Notes: generated by a model from the letters alone, not told the origin. Shown: positions 1-11,125, counted from the stretch's first letter. The stretch: DNA of 64,000 nt from Bradyrhizobium sp. ISRA430 (GCF_029909975.1 NZ_CP094516.1:1178001-1242000), one strand, 5' to 3'. Made by a program: numbers and translations.

Positions 1-290
1 TCGGCTATCGCATTGGCAATGCCGCCTACACGCCCGACCTCAACGACATCCCGCGCGAGAGCTGGGAGGCGCTGGAAAATCTCGATCTGTGGATCGTCGA
101 CGGGCTGCGCTACACCGGCCATTCCAGCCACTTCAGCATCAACGACGCGCTGTCCTGGATCGCGCGATTCAAGCCGAGGCGCGCCGTCATCACCAACATG
201 ACGGCCGATGTCGACTACGAGGTGATCCGGCAGTCGCTGCCCGCGGGCGTGGTGCCAGCCTATGATGGGCTGCGGCTGGAGACGCACTGA
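1..290 (+). CDS. MBL-fold metal-dependent hydrolase, C-terminal part (gene starts before the window)
   Basis: The first 290 bases carry the last 95 or so codons of a gene entering from the left, ending in TGA at 288-290. The readable tail contains a WIVDGLRYTGHSSHFS segment followed by a strand-helix stretch (AVITNMTADVDY). This matches the C-terminal half of PhnP-like metallo-beta-lactamase-fold hydrolases, where a His after an Asp completes the metal site. These enzymes hydrolyse phosphodiesters, often cyclic ones. In related genomes the family commonly sits next to tatD and metG, which would lie outside this window. The substrate cannot be judged from the fragment. Confidence 0.75.
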   Translation, partial: GYRIGNAAYTPDLNDIPRESWEALENLDLWIVDGLRYTGHSSHFSINDALSWIARFKPRRAVITNMTADVDYEVIRQSLPAGVVPAYDGLRLETH

Positions 291-459
291 ACCTCCAGTT
301 GAGATCGCGGCCCAAGCCGGCATATTCCTTGCTTTCGCGGGCCGCATCATGTTGGTCTAACGTCTCAAAGACAGGTGTCGGACAGGGACGATAATCAAGA
401 AGAGCCGGCGGCGCGTGACGCCCGATCGTCGGGTTCGTTTACACTAGCGTCATCTGAGA

Positions 460-1056
460 ATGGGGAACGCGTTGGCGGGACATGACGACGTAGCGGCTGC
501 GGGATTGATCCGACGCACTCTGGATCTTCTCTATCTTTGCGCAGGCTATGCGGCCGGAATCTTCCTGGTTGCGATTTTCGCGATCATGATGGTCATGTCG
601 GTCGGACGGCAATTTGCCCTCAACATTCCGGCCGGCGACGACTTCGCCTCGTGGTGCATGGCGGCAATGGCATTTCTCGGTCTCGCCCACACCTTCAAGC
701 GCGGCGAGATGATACGCGTCGGTCTCGTGCTGGAGCGCTTGCACGGGCGGAAGAAACAGCTCGCTGAGATCGTCGCGCTCGGCATTGCGGCTGCCTTCGT
801 TCTCTACTTTACCCGACACGCCGTGCAGATGACTTACGACTCCTGGCGCTTCAACGACGTGGCACAAGGCGTCGTCGCGCTTCCGCTCTGGATTCCGCAG
901 CTTGGTTTTGCCTCAGGTCTTGCAATTCTGTCGATCGCAGTGGCCGACGAGATGATCAACGTGCTCCGTGGCAATCGGCCGAGTTACGAGAAGGGTTCTC
1001 CAGACGAGAGCCCGGAAGAGTTCGTCGAACGCATATCGCAGGGCGGCGGGGGCTGA
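460..1056 (+). CDS. TRAP transporter small permease (DctQ family)
   Basis: This 198-residue membrane protein shows the four-helix DctQ pattern: hydrophobic segments near residues 25-47, 60-80, 95-120 and 140-165, with a short charged tail. DctQ is the small membrane subunit of tripartite ATP-independent periplasmic (TRAP) carboxylate transporters and sits beside the large permease. The next gene, a DctM permease, begins two bases after the stop, so the two are translationally linked. The order here is Q-M-P, whereas P-Q-M is more usual. Family assignment is secure. The substrate is unknown. Confidence 0.9.
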   Translation: MGNALAGHDDVAAAGLIRRTLDLLYLCAGYAAGIFLVAIFAIMMVMSVGRQFALNIPAGDDFASWCMAAMAFLGLAHTFKRGEMIRVGLVLERLHGRKKQLAEIVALGIAAAFVLYFTRHAVQMTYDSWRFNDVAQGVVALPLWIPQLGFASGLAILSIAVADEMINVLRGNRPSYEKGSPDESPEEFVERISQGGGG

Positions 1057-1058
1057 CC

Positions 1059-2372
1059 ATGGCCAATCTCGGCATGATCGAACTGTCGTTCATTCTGCTC
1101 GGTGTCATGATCCTGCTCCTGGCGAGCGGGGTCTGGATCGCCGTCGCGCTCGGCCTCGTCGGCTTTGTGGCGATGGCACTGACCACGAGCCTGCCGCTCG
1201 GCACGGTGCTTGCGACCACGACCTGGAGTGCAAGCGCCTCCTGGACGCTTGCGGCGCTGCCGTTGTTCATCTGGATGGGAGAAATCCTCTTTCGCACCAA
1301 ATTGTCGGAGGAAATGTTCCGCGGCCTGTCGCCCTGGGTTCAGTGGCTCCCGGGACGGCTGACCCATGTGAACGTGATCGGATGCGGCATCTTTGCGGCG
1401 GTGTCGGGCTCCTCGGCCGCGACCTGCGCGACCATCGGCAAGATCGCACTACCCGAACTCGACAAGCGCGGCTACGACAAGGGCCTCAGCCTCGGCTCGC
1501 TTGCAGGCTCCGGCACGCTCGGACTGCTGATTCCGCCTTCGATTCCGATGGTGGTGTACGCGGTCACGGCGAACGTCTCGGTGCTGCAGGTGTTCCTCGG
1601 CGGCTTCCTGCCGGGGGCGCTCGTCATGGGCCTCTACTCCGGCTACATCGTTCTATGGTCGCTGCTCAATCCGAAGAAGATACCGCCGCGTGATCCGCCG
1701 ATGCCGTTTCGCCGGAAGCTGCAGGAATCCGCCAAGCTGGTTCCCTGTCTGATTCTGATCCTCGCAGTCTTCTTTTCGCTCGTACTCGGCTTTGCCACTG
1801 CGACCGAATGCGCCGCATGGGGCGTTGCAGGCGCGCTCCTGCTTGCGTGGTGGAGCGGTACGCTCACGCGCAAGAACTTCTTCGAGAGCGTGATGAGCGC
1901 GACGCGGCTGACCTGCATGATCATGCTGATCCTGGCGGGTGCGGCCTATACCACAGCCGCGATGGCCTATACCGGCATTCCGGCGGCACTCGCCACCTGG
2001 GTCAAGGGGCAGGAGCTGACACCCAGCATGCTCGCGCTGTATCTGAGCGTCATGTACATCATTCTCGGCTGCCTGATCGACGGCATCTCGATGATTGTGC
2101 TGACCGCCGTGATTGTGCTGCCGATGGTGAAGCAGGCCGGGCTCGACCTCGTCTGGTTCGGGGTCTACCTCATCATTCACGTCGAGATGGCGCAGATCAC
2201 GCCGCCGGTCGGTTTCAACCTGTTCGTGCTCCAGAACATGAGCGGGCGCGATACCCTGACCGTTGCGCGGGCGGCGTTCCCGTTCTTCGTCCTGTTGCTT
2301 GCCGCCGTGTTCATCATCACCGAATATCCGCAGATCGTGCTGTTCTTGCCTAAGCTCGCTTTTCCCGATTGA
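1059..2372 (+). CDS. TRAP transporter large permease (DctM family)
   Basis: The 437-residue product is very hydrophobic, with about twelve membrane segments and the DctM family hallmarks: an N-terminal region with LGLVGFVAMAL, a glycine/serine-rich AAVSGSSAATCATIGKIALP stretch near residue 110, and a QITPPVGFNLFVLQ segment near residue 375. DctM forms the sodium-driven translocation channel for organic acids in TRAP systems. It lies between the small permease and the binding protein in one operon. Length is normal for the family and nothing looks damaged. Confidence 0.95.
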   Translation: MANLGMIELSFILLGVMILLLASGVWIAVALGLVGFVAMALTTSLPLGTVLATTTWSASASWTLAALPLFIWMGEILFRTKLSEEMFRGLSPWVQWLPGRLTHVNVIGCGIFAAVSGSSAATCATIGKIALPELDKRGYDKGLSLGSLAGSGTLGLLIPPSIPMVVYAVTANVSVLQVFLGGFLPGALVMGLYSGYIVLWSLLNPKKIPPRDPPMPFRRKLQESAKLVPCLILILAVFFSLVLGFATATECAAWGVAGALLLAWWSGTLTRKNFFESVMSATRLTCMIMLILAGAAYTTAAMAYTGIPAALATWVKGQELTPSMLALYLSVMYIILGCLIDGISMIVLTAVIVLPMVKQAGLDLVWFGVYLIIHVEMAQITPPVGFNLFVLQNMSGRDTLTVARAAFPFFVLLLAAVFIITEYPQIVLFLPKLAFPD

Positions 2373-2411
2373 TCGCGTCGGGCTTCCAAATTGACCGTGA
2401 GGAGACGTTCG

Positions 2412-3389
2412 ATGAAGTTTCGCTTGTTCCGCCTGGGCCTGATGGCCGGAGTGCTTTTGGCCGCTACACCCGTGCTCGCCCAGACAAAGTGGAATCTGCC
2501 TGCGGCATATCCAGCCGACAATCCGCATTCGGAGAATCTCGTCGCCTTTGCCAAGGACGTCGAAGCCGCGACCTCAGGCAAGCTGCAAATCACCGTCCAT
2601 CCGGGCGCGTCGCTGTTCAAGGCGCCGGACATCAAGCGCGCCGTGGCGACCGGGCAGGCGCAGATGGGCGAAGTGCTGCTATCGATCCACGAAAACGAGG
2701 ATCCGGTATTCGGCATCGACGTGGTGCCGTTCCTGGCGACCAGCTTTCCGGAGGCGATGAAGCTGTATCAGGCTTCCAAGCCAGCGATCGCAAAGAAGCT
2801 GGACGCACAAGGCCTGAAGCTGCTGTTCGCCGTGCCGTGGGCGCCGCAGGGCGTTTATGTCAACAAGCCGCTCGCGACCATCGAGGACATGAAGGGCCTG
2901 AAGTGGCGCGCCTATAATGTCGGAACCGCGCGGATCGGCGAACTGGTCGGTGCCCAGGCGGTGACGATCCAGGCCGCCGAGCTGCCGCAGGCACTCGCTA
3001 CCGGCGTGGTGAATTCATTCATGTCGTCGGGCGGTACCGGCTATGATTCCAAGGCATGGGAATCGCTGAAGTACTTCTACGACGTGCAGGCCTGGATTCC
3101 GAAGGACTACACCTTCGTCAACAAGGCGGCGTTCGACGCGCTCGACAAGCCGACCCAGGAGGCAATCCTCAAGGCGGCCGCAACGGCGGAGACACGCGGC
3201 TGGAAGGCCTGGGAAGAAAAGAGCAATTGGTACATTGCTCAGCTCAAGGCCAAGGGCATGACGGTGGAACCGCCAAGCCCGGCGCTGAAGGCCGGCTTTC
3301 AGAAGATCGGCGAACAGTTGACGGCCGACTGGCTCAAGAAGGCCGGGGCCAATGGCCAGGCCCTGATTGACGCCTACAAGAAGATGTAA
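2412..3389 (+). CDS. TRAP transporter substrate-binding protein (DctP family)
   Basis: I chose ATG 2412 because GAGGAG lies about 8 bases upstream and because it gives a normal Sec signal peptide ending at a VLAQ site near residue 24. A TTG 21 bases earlier would only add a leader. The mature part (about 300 residues) has the DctP fold, with KLQITVHPGASLF early, the QAQMGEV loop, and the hinge segment GLKWRAYNVGTARIGELVGA near residue 170 containing the Arg that usually grips the substrate carboxylate. It binds an organic acid in the periplasm and hands it to the QM permease encoded just upstream. The spacing is 39 bases, so the three genes probably form one operon. Confidence 0.93.
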   Translation: MKFRLFRLGLMAGVLLAATPVLAQTKWNLPAAYPADNPHSENLVAFAKDVEAATSGKLQITVHPGASLFKAPDIKRAVATGQAQMGEVLLSIHENEDPVFGIDVVPFLATSFPEAMKLYQASKPAIAKKLDAQGLKLLFAVPWAPQGVYVNKPLATIEDMKGLKWRAYNVGTARIGELVGAQAVTIQAAELPQALATGVVNSFMSSGGTGYDSKAWESLKYFYDVQAWIPKDYTFVNKAAFDALDKPTQEAILKAAATAETRGWKAWEEKSNWYIAQLKAKGMTVEPPSPALKAGFQKIGEQLTADWLKKAGANGQALIDAYKKM

Positions 3390-3400
3390 GGACGAGGTTA

Positions 3401-3458
3401 GATCCTGCTCCTCGCCGTCGCGCGCGAGCAGGATCTTGCCCCGAGCAGGATCTTGCCC
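3401..3458. terminator. Hairpin with repeated arm between convergent genes
   Basis: GATCCTGCTC (3401-3410) pairs perfectly with GAGCAGGATC (3426-3435) across a 15-base loop. The right arm with its tail, GAGCAGGATCTTGCCC, is repeated exactly at 3443-3458. The structure lies between the stop of the dctP gene (+) and the stop of the acyl-CoA ligase gene (-). A bidirectional terminator is therefore the simplest reading, although there is no T-run. Confidence 0.5.
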
Positions 3459-3483
3459 ATTGGCCGCATAGGCGCCGGCTGGC

Positions 3484-5133
<1,650 letters not shown>

Positions 5134-5155
5134 CGACACCCTCCTGTACGCCGCG

Positions 5156-7045
5156 TCAAAGGAATCCGATCGAGATCCAGGGGAAGATCGCGACGATGAT
5201 CAATCCCACGAGCAGCGCCAGCAGGTAGCCCCAGATCGGCCGGATGCCTTCGGCCGGATCGACGCGTCCGATGGCGCAGGCAGCATAATAGCCGACGCCG
5301 AAGGGCGGCGCGAATAGCCCGATACCCATCGCCAAAATGATCACCATGGCATAGTGCACCTCATGCACGCCGACGGCGCGGGCAATGGGAAACAGCAGCG
5401 GCCCGAACAGCACGATGGCGGGAATTCCCTCCAGCACGCTGCCGAGGATGGTGAAAGCCAGGATCGAGACCGCAATGAACGAGGCCGAGCCGCCGGGCAG
5501 GCCGGTCATGGCTGAAGCCAGCGAGCGCGAGAAGCCCGATTGCGTCAGGCCCCAGGCCATGCCGGTGGCGCTGCCGATGATCAGCAGGATGGCGCCGGAG
5601 AGCGAGGCGGTCTCGACCAGCATCGGAAACAGCCGCCGCCAGTCGAAGCGGCGGTAGATCAGGAGGCCGACCAGGACGCCGTAGACGATGCCGATCGTCG
5701 AGACTTCCGTGGCGGTCGCGATGCCCTCGACCACGGCGTAACGGATCACAAAAGGCAGCGCCAATGCGGGCAGGGCGATGATGAAGGTCTTGCCGATCTC
5801 ACCAGTGGTGGCGCGGCGGACGTGGCTCATGTCCTCGTGGCGGTAGCGCCACCAGACCAGCATGCAGAGCGTCAGCGCCAGCACCACGCCTGGCAAGAGG
5901 CCGCCGGTGAACAGCGCCGCGATCGACACGCCGGTGACCGAGCCGATGGTGATCAGCACGAGGCTCGGCGGGATGGTTTCGGTCTGCGCGCCCGTTGCCG
6001 CGAGCAGCGCGACGAGATCGCCGGGGCGGGCGCCACGCTCTTTCATCTCGGGGAACAGCACCGGTGCGACCGCGGCCATGTCGGCGGCCTTGGCGCCGGA
6101 GATGCCGGAGACCAGGTACATGGCGCCGACCAGCACGTAATGCAGGCCGCCGCGGACGTGGCCGAGCAGGCTTGCCAGAAACGCCACCATGGCCCGCGCC
6201 ATGCCGGTCATCTCGATCAGCAACCCTAAGAACACGAACAGCGGTACCGCGAGCAGGATCAGATGGCTCATGCCCTCGTCCATCCGGCCGACGAGCACCA
6301 TCACGGGCGTACGCGTGGTCAGCGCCAGATAGCCGAAGATCGCGAGGCCAAAGCCGAACGCAATGGGAACGCCGGCAAAGACGCAGAAGCCGGCAACGCC
6401 GACAAAGAAGATGACGAGGTTGAGGTTGCCGAGCGGCCGCAGATAAGGCTCGGCGAGCCAGAACAAACCGACGACGATGGCGACGGACGCCACGGCCGCC
6501 AGCACCATGCGGTAATCCGCGGCCCGCAACAGCCGCAGCAGCGCGAATGCTGCCATCAGGCAGATGCCGACCGGCAGCGCCACGGCGCGCCACATGTTCG
6601 AAATCTGCAGCGCCGGCGTGGTGATGAAGCTTTCCTCATAGGCGTAGTCGTAGGACGGCCAGACGATCATCATGAGGAACGCCAGCGCGGCAGAGACCGC
6701 CACGAGATCAAGCCAGGCTCGCATCGCAGGTCCTGCGCTTGCGACGATCGCAGTCATGCGCATGTGCTCGGAGCGGCGGAATGCGACCGCCGCGCCCAGC
6801 ATCGCCAGCCACAGGAACAGGATCGAGGCGAGCTCGTCCGACCAGATCAGCGGCCGGTGCAGCCCGTAGCGCGCGACCACGCCGGCAAACAGGATGACGA
6901 TCTCGGCGACGACCAGGATCGCCGCCGGGATCTCGACGAGGAGGCCCAGCGCGCGCTCCAGCGAGGCAAGCACGGAAGATCGGCGAGGGGGCTGCACAGC
7001 CACCTCGCCCGCCATTTCGGTCACCGGTGCCTCGATATGAGCCAT
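5156..7045 (-). CDS. TRAP transporter fused permease (DctQ-DctM in one chain)
   Basis: At 629 residues this protein is too long for a DctM alone. Residues 1-190 hold the four-helix DctQ part (LFAGVVARYGLHRPLIWSDE is typical). About residues 205-629 are a complete DctM permease with FGFGLAIFGYLAL, a GISGAKAADMAAVAPVLFPE stretch and FAPPFGVGYYAACAIG near the end. The fusion fixes a 1:1 ratio of the two membrane subunits. The binding-protein gene lies 15 bases upstream and the acyl-CoA ligase gene 22 bases downstream, all on the minus strand, so they form one operon. Fused QM proteins are well known in TRAP systems. Confidence 0.93.
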   Translation of the reverse strand: MAHIEAPVTEMAGEVAVQPPRRSSVLASLERALGLLVEIPAAILVVAEIVILFAGVVARYGLHRPLIWSDELASILFLWLAMLGAAVAFRRSEHMRMTAIVASAGPAMRAWLDLVAVSAALAFLMMIVWPSYDYAYEESFITTPALQISNMWRAVALPVGICLMAAFALLRLLRAADYRMVLAAVASVAIVVGLFWLAEPYLRPLGNLNLVIFFVGVAGFCVFAGVPIAFGFGLAIFGYLALTTRTPVMVLVGRMDEGMSHLILLAVPLFVFLGLLIEMTGMARAMVAFLASLLGHVRGGLHYVLVGAMYLVSGISGAKAADMAAVAPVLFPEMKERGARPGDLVALLAATGAQTETIPPSLVLITIGSVTGVSIAALFTGGLLPGVVLALTLCMLVWWRYRHEDMSHVRRATTGEIGKTFIIALPALALPFVIRYAVVEGIATATEVSTIGIVYGVLVGLLIYRRFDWRRLFPMLVETASLSGAILLIIGSATGMAWGLTQSGFSRSLASAMTGLPGGSASFIAVSILAFTILGSVLEGIPAIVLFGPLLFPIARAVGVHEVHYAMVIILAMGIGLFAPPFGVGYYAACAIGRVDPAEGIRPIWGYLLALLVGLIIVAIFPWISIGFL

Positions 7046-7060
7046 GACGGCTCCAACGCC

Positions 7061-8080
7061 TTACGACAGCTTGCCGACGGCTTTTTCCAAGAGGTCCCAG
7101 GCCTGCTCACCATACTTGCCCTTCCACTCGGCATAGAAGCCGGCGGTCCGCAGCTTGTCGCGGAACGGCGCGACAGTGGGCTGGTTGAAGGTCAGGCCCT
7201 TGCCGGCGAGCTCCTGCTGGAGATTGGCGTTCAGCTTGGCGGTGTCGGCGCGCTCGTTCACGGCAGCGGCGTTGATGTGCTTGGCGACGATGGTGCGCAC
7301 GTCCGCCGGCAGCTTCTCCCACGCGCGGCGGTTGGCCAGGAACCAGAAGCCGTCCCACATGTGGTTGGTCAGCGAGCAGTATTTCTGCACCTCGTAGAGC
7401 TTGGCGGTCGAGATGATCGCCAGCGGGTTCTCCTGGCCTTCGACCACCTTGGTCTGGAGCGCCGAATAGACCTCGCTGAAATTGATCGAAGCGGGCGCGG
7501 CATCGAACGCCTTGAACATCGAGGTCCACAGCGGCGACACCGGCACGCGGATCTTGAAGCCCTTGAAATCGTCCGGCCCCGTGATCGGCTTGGTCGAGGA
7601 CGTGGTCTGGCGGAACCCGTTGTCCCAGATCTTGTCCATGACCTCGAGGCCGGCCTTCTTGATCTCGCCGCGGACATAGGCGCCGAGGTCGCCGTCCATG
7701 GCCTTCCAGACCGTGTCGTAGTCCGGGAACGCGAAGCCGATGCCGTTGATGGAAGCTGCCGGAACCAGGGTCGCCAGGATCAGGCCGGACAGCGTGAAGA
7801 ACTCGACGCCGCCGGACCGGATCTGGCTCAGCATGTCGGTGTCGGACCCGAGCTGGTTGTTCGGGAAGATCTGGAGGTCGAACTTGCCGTTGGTCTCGCT
7901 CTTGATCGCCGCGGCCATCTCCTTGGCGCGGGCGTTCATCGGATGTGAGTCAGGCAGGTTGTTGGCGTATTTGTAGGTGAACTCGGCGCTCTGGGCGCGG
8001 GCCACATGGGGCGCACCAATGCCGCCCAGGACCGCGGTCGCGGCGGAGGCCTTGAGAAGCGTGCGTCGGGAAAAGTTCAT
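7061..8080 (-). CDS. TRAP transporter substrate-binding protein with Tat-type signal (DctP family)
   Basis: The start at ATG 8080 gives an N-terminus MNFSRRTLLKASAAT, which carries a twin-arginine motif (SRRTLLK) followed by a hydrophobic stretch and a cleavage site near VARAQS at about residue 30. Export in folded form through Tat is therefore likely. The remaining 310 residues have the DctP pattern, including SHPMNARAKEMA, the FKGFKIRVP hinge with its carboxylate-binding Arg, and the NPLAII loop. The protein captures an organic acid for the fused permease encoded just downstream. It differs clearly from the Sec-exported DctP at 2412, so the two TRAP systems are not duplicates. Confidence 0.92.
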   Translation of the reverse strand: MNFSRRTLLKASAATAVLGGIGAPHVARAQSAEFTYKYANNLPDSHPMNARAKEMAAAIKSETNGKFDLQIFPNNQLGSDTDMLSQIRSGGVEFFTLSGLILATLVPAASINGIGFAFPDYDTVWKAMDGDLGAYVRGEIKKAGLEVMDKIWDNGFRQTTSSTKPITGPDDFKGFKIRVPVSPLWTSMFKAFDAAPASINFSEVYSALQTKVVEGQENPLAIISTAKLYEVQKYCSLTNHMWDGFWFLANRRAWEKLPADVRTIVAKHINAAAVNERADTAKLNANLQQELAGKGLTFNQPTVAPFRDKLRTAGFYAEWKGKYGEQAWDLLEKAVGKLS

Positions 8081-8504
8081 CGGGGTTTGCTCCCAAAAAA
8101 GGTTTGTTGTTGTTCTGAGACGCAAACCTATACGGACGGAAGGCCATGAGGTCATCTGCGATCTCGCGAGGCTTCGCTTATTGCAGCCACATCGAGCCGC
8201 GGCAATATCGGCTTTCAGACGATGCTGTTGACGCATGCTGCGGCGGATTGGCGCTCAGGGTCGTGGCGAGCGAAACGGTACTGGAGCGAAGGCGGCATCG
8301 CAGGATTTCTGCCTAAATATCTGATCTAATTCGATATAAATATATTCCATAATATACCTTATGCGAATTACGGCTGAGCATGCAGATCAGGCCGGACATT
8401 TCCGCAGCTAGCCAGAACCCTGCTCCCGGCTCACACTCGTCTTCCAGCAAAGCCCAGACCCACGACGCCGGCATTCAAGCTGCGCCAGCCATGGGAGGTT
8501 CGTC
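8081..8504. promoter_or_regulatory. Divergent control region of 424 bases between the TRAP operon and the M24 peptidase
   Basis: No convincing gene lies here. The stretch 8310-8360 is strikingly AT-rich for this genome and contains the inverted repeat TATATT-CCAT-AATATA at 8341-8356, a likely operator or promoter core serving one or both divergent genes. A good ribosome binding site (GGGAGG) precedes the peptidase start at 8505. Confidence 0.5.
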
Positions 8505-9710
8505 ATGCAGGAGAACGTTGCGCGCGCGAACGGCTCTCGCGCGATTCCATTCGATGCCGCCAAGCTCGACGGTCTCATGGAGGCCTCCGGGCTCGACGTC
8601 CTGATCGCGACCTCCAAGCACAATGTGCAGTACCTGCTCGGTGCCGAGCGCGCGATCTTCTTCGACTACATGGATGCCATGGGCGTCAGCCGCTATCTGC
8701 CGGTGCTGGTCTATCCCAAGGGCGCTCCGGAGAAGGCCGTCTATGTCGGCCATCGGCTCGAGACCCATCAGCGCGCCGTGGCGCCGCCATGGGTACCGCA
8801 GGTCCGGACCGAGTCCAACGGATCGGTCGATGCGGTGATGCGGGCCGTGGGCCTGATCCGGGACGCCGGCGTGCCGCTGGAGCGGGTCGGGGTCGAGATG
8901 GCATTCCTGCCGATGGATGCGGGCCGGGCGCTTACTGAGGCCCTGCCCGGCGCCGAGCTCAAGGACGTGCTGTTGGTGCTGGAGCGGCTGCGCGCGGTCA
9001 AGTCGGCGGACGAGTTGGCAAAACTCAAGACCGCCTCCGAGCTCGTCATTGCGTCGATGCTGGAGGTGATTGCGCAGCACGGCCCGGGCACGACCAAGCA
9101 GCAATTGTCGGACGGATTGCGCGTTGCGGAAGTCAATCGCGGCCTCACCTTCGAGTATTGCCTGCTGGCCTGCGGCAAAAGCCACAACCGGGCGCCGTCG
9201 GCGCAGCGCTGGGAGCAAGGCGACGTGCTGTCGCTGGACTCCGGCGGCAATTATCACGGCTATATCGGCGACCTCGCACGGATGGCCGTGCTGGGCGATC
9301 CCGATGCCGAACTCAGGGATTATCTGGCCGAGATTGAGGCGGTGCAGCGTGCCGCCTTCGCCGCGGTCCGGCCCGGCGCCTTGGGTGGCGACATCTACGT
9401 CGCGGCCGAGCGGCAGCTTGCCCAGATCAGCCAGCGCGGCTGCACCGATTTCCTGGCCCATGGCATGGGCCTCGTCAGCCACGAGGCCCCTCGCCTGACC
9501 GCCACCGGTCCGGTTCCCTATGACGACGTCGATGCCCGCCAGCCGCTCGAAGCCGGCATGGTGGTGTCGATCGAAACCACGATGAAGCATCCCACGCGCG
9601 GTTTCATCAAGCTCGAGGATACGGTCGCGGTGACGCCGAGCGGCTACGAGATCTTCGGCGAGGGTGGCCGCGGCTGGAATCGCGGCGGCAGCGGGCTTAC
9701 CGCGAGATAG
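8505..9710 (+). CDS. M24 family metallopeptidase (Xaa-Pro peptidase/creatinase fold)
   Basis: The 401-residue protein has an N-terminal creatinase-type domain (about residues 1-165) and a C-terminal pita-bread catalytic domain. All five metal ligands of the M24 family can be placed: two Asp spaced by eleven residues in LDSGGNYHGYIGDLAR, the His of AHGMGLVSHE, and Glu in VSIETT and IKLEDT. The peptidase form of the fold is therefore likely to be active, rather than a creatinase that has lost metal. It probably cleaves X-Pro dipeptides or a related amide. It is read divergently from the TRAP/acyl-CoA ligase operon and may share its control. The start has a GGGAGG site 6 bases upstream. Confidence 0.88.
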   Translation: MQENVARANGSRAIPFDAAKLDGLMEASGLDVLIATSKHNVQYLLGAERAIFFDYMDAMGVSRYLPVLVYPKGAPEKAVYVGHRLETHQRAVAPPWVPQVRTESNGSVDAVMRAVGLIRDAGVPLERVGVEMAFLPMDAGRALTEALPGAELKDVLLVLERLRAVKSADELAKLKTASELVIASMLEVIAQHGPGTTKQQLSDGLRVAEVNRGLTFEYCLLACGKSHNRAPSAQRWEQGDVLSLDSGGNYHGYIGDLARMAVLGDPDAELRDYLAEIEAVQRAAFAAVRPGALGGDIYVAAERQLAQISQRGCTDFLAHGMGLVSHEAPRLTATGPVPYDDVDARQPLEAGMVVSIETTMKHPTRGFIKLEDTVAVTPSGYEIFGEGGRGWNRGGSGLTAR

Positions 9711-9806
9711 CGTTGAGCATCTCGGCAGGCCCACGCGCAAATCGTGAGTTGTGGCGCGACGGGAGACTGTTCCTTTGGCGCACGACAAACGGTGAGCGCG
9801 ATCCCA

Positions 9807-10187
9807 TCAATAACTTCGGCCCGGGCCAGACGAGCCGCGCGAACCTCGCGCACCGCGGAAGTAACGGCACCACCCGTCCGGGCTGATAGGTCCGGCAACG
9901 ATCTCGCAGCTACCGGGTGGCCGGAAGTGGGCACAAACGCCGCAGTGTTGGGCTCCGTTCGGTTGATACTGATAATGCGCGACCTCTTTCGGGATGGGCC
10001 TACGTGCGCGGGCATAGGCACCCGTGACATATCCTGCCGTGCCATGAGCCCACGCCGGAGCCACTGTCGCGCCGGCGAGCGCTGCGCCGCCGAGCGAGGT
10101 TTCGAAGAAGCCGCGGCGAGAGAGGCCTTTATCGGGCTTGTTGCTGGAGGAAGAGCTTGCACCTACCGGCTTGGATTGGTCACTCAT
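9807..10187 (-). CDS. High-potential iron-sulfur protein (HiPIP), Tat-exported
   Basis: The start ATG 10187 is preceded by AGGAGG at 7 bases. The 126-residue precursor begins with a polar segment, then SRRGFFETSLGGAALAG, a twin-arginine signal, and a cleavage site after APAWAH. The mature part contains four Cys in the HiPIP arrangement C-x2-C-x8-C-x12-C (CGVC, GSC, GWC), with an aromatic residue after the last Cys. HiPIPs carry one [4Fe-4S] cluster and shuttle single electrons in the periplasm between respiratory or photosynthetic complexes and oxidases. No redox partner is encoded nearby, so its partner is unknown. Confidence 0.88.
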   Translation of the reverse strand: MSDQSKPVGASSSSSNKPDKGLSRRGFFETSLGGAALAGATVAPAWAHGTAGYVTGAYARARRPIPKEVAHYQYQPNGAQHCGVCAHFRPPGSCEIVAGPISPDGWCRYFRGARGSRGSSGPGRSY

Positions 10188-10313
10188 CGGTCGCCTCCTG
10201 GCGGTACCGCCTTCGAAAAATCGGATTTCCCTGCAACTCACAAACCGTGCCGGAATATTCCTAGTTCCTAAATGCCCTCCGGTTATCGTAATCGCGCCCG
10301 CTGGACGCCTGCC

Positions 10314-10988
10314 TTAGCGCCGGCCGCCGACTTCATCGATCCGGCGCAACATGTCCGCGGGATCGTCATAGACGCGGAAGGCGCCGGATTGCCTGAGTTC
10401 GTCCGGTCCATAGCCGCCGCTCAGCAGGCCGACGCCAAGCGCGCGGCAGCGCACCGCCGCCATCATGTCCCAGACGCTGTCGCCAACCACGACCGCCGTC
10501 TCGATCGGTGCATTCAGCCGGGCCGCTGCGGCGAGAAACAGATCGGGGTCGGGCTTCGCGTATTTGACCTGGTCGCGCGTCACCACTGGCGTGCGCTGGG
10601 GATCGACGCCGAGTGAGGCCAGGTTGACGGCCGCGGTCTCCATCCGGCCGCTGGTCGCAATCGCCCAGGGAATCTTCGCGTCCGACAACCATCGCAGCAG
10701 TTCGCGCGCGCCTGGCAGCGGCCGGATCTGGCTGGCCTGCTGCTGGTACGACGCCGCGTGCGCCCGCCGCAGCCGGTCGATGCGTTCTTCGCTTATCTCC
10801 ACGCCGATTTCGCGCAGGAGCTGGTTGGTGAAGAGCCCGCCGCTCATGCCGATCTTGCGATGAATGCGCCAGACCGACAGCTCGATGCCTTCGGCTTCGA
10901 GCGCGTGTTTCCAGGCCAGCACATGTTGATAGACGCTGTCGACCAGCGTGCCGTCGAGGTCAAACAGAAAGATTGGCTCGATGCGCAT
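10314..10988 (-). CDS. HAD-superfamily phosphatase (phosphoglycolate phosphatase-like)
   Basis: From ATG 10988 (GGAGA 6 bases upstream) the product has 224 residues. HAD motif I is FLFDLDGTLVDS near residue 10, with the nucleophilic Asp. The Thr/Ser of motif II is in AIATSGR near residue 115. Motif III is the Lys of KYAKPDPDLF, and motif IV is VVGDSVWDMMAA. The helical cap inserted after motif I places it in subfamily I, with phosphoglycolate phosphatases and beta-phosphoglucomutases. The substrate is uncertain because this subfamily is broad. It stands alone, without obvious operon partners. Confidence 0.88.
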   Translation of the reverse strand: MRIEPIFLFDLDGTLVDSVYQHVLAWKHALEAEGIELSVWRIHRKIGMSGGLFTNQLLREIGVEISEERIDRLRRAHAASYQQQASQIRPLPGARELLRWLSDAKIPWAIATSGRMETAAVNLASLGVDPQRTPVVTRDQVKYAKPDPDLFLAAAARLNAPIETAVVVGDSVWDMMAAVRCRALGVGLLSGGYGPDELRQSGAFRVYDDPADMLRRIDEVGGRR

Positions 10989-11125
10989 GTGATGTCTCCG
11001 TCGCCAGGCGTCGCCGACCGAGGCGCCCTCGCCTCGCTGGCCCGACGCTTGGCTTACGATCAACAGAGCCGCTGGTTCCCTCCCGTTGCATCACCAGGCC
11101 GCGATATACGTCCCCTTGAAGCGCT

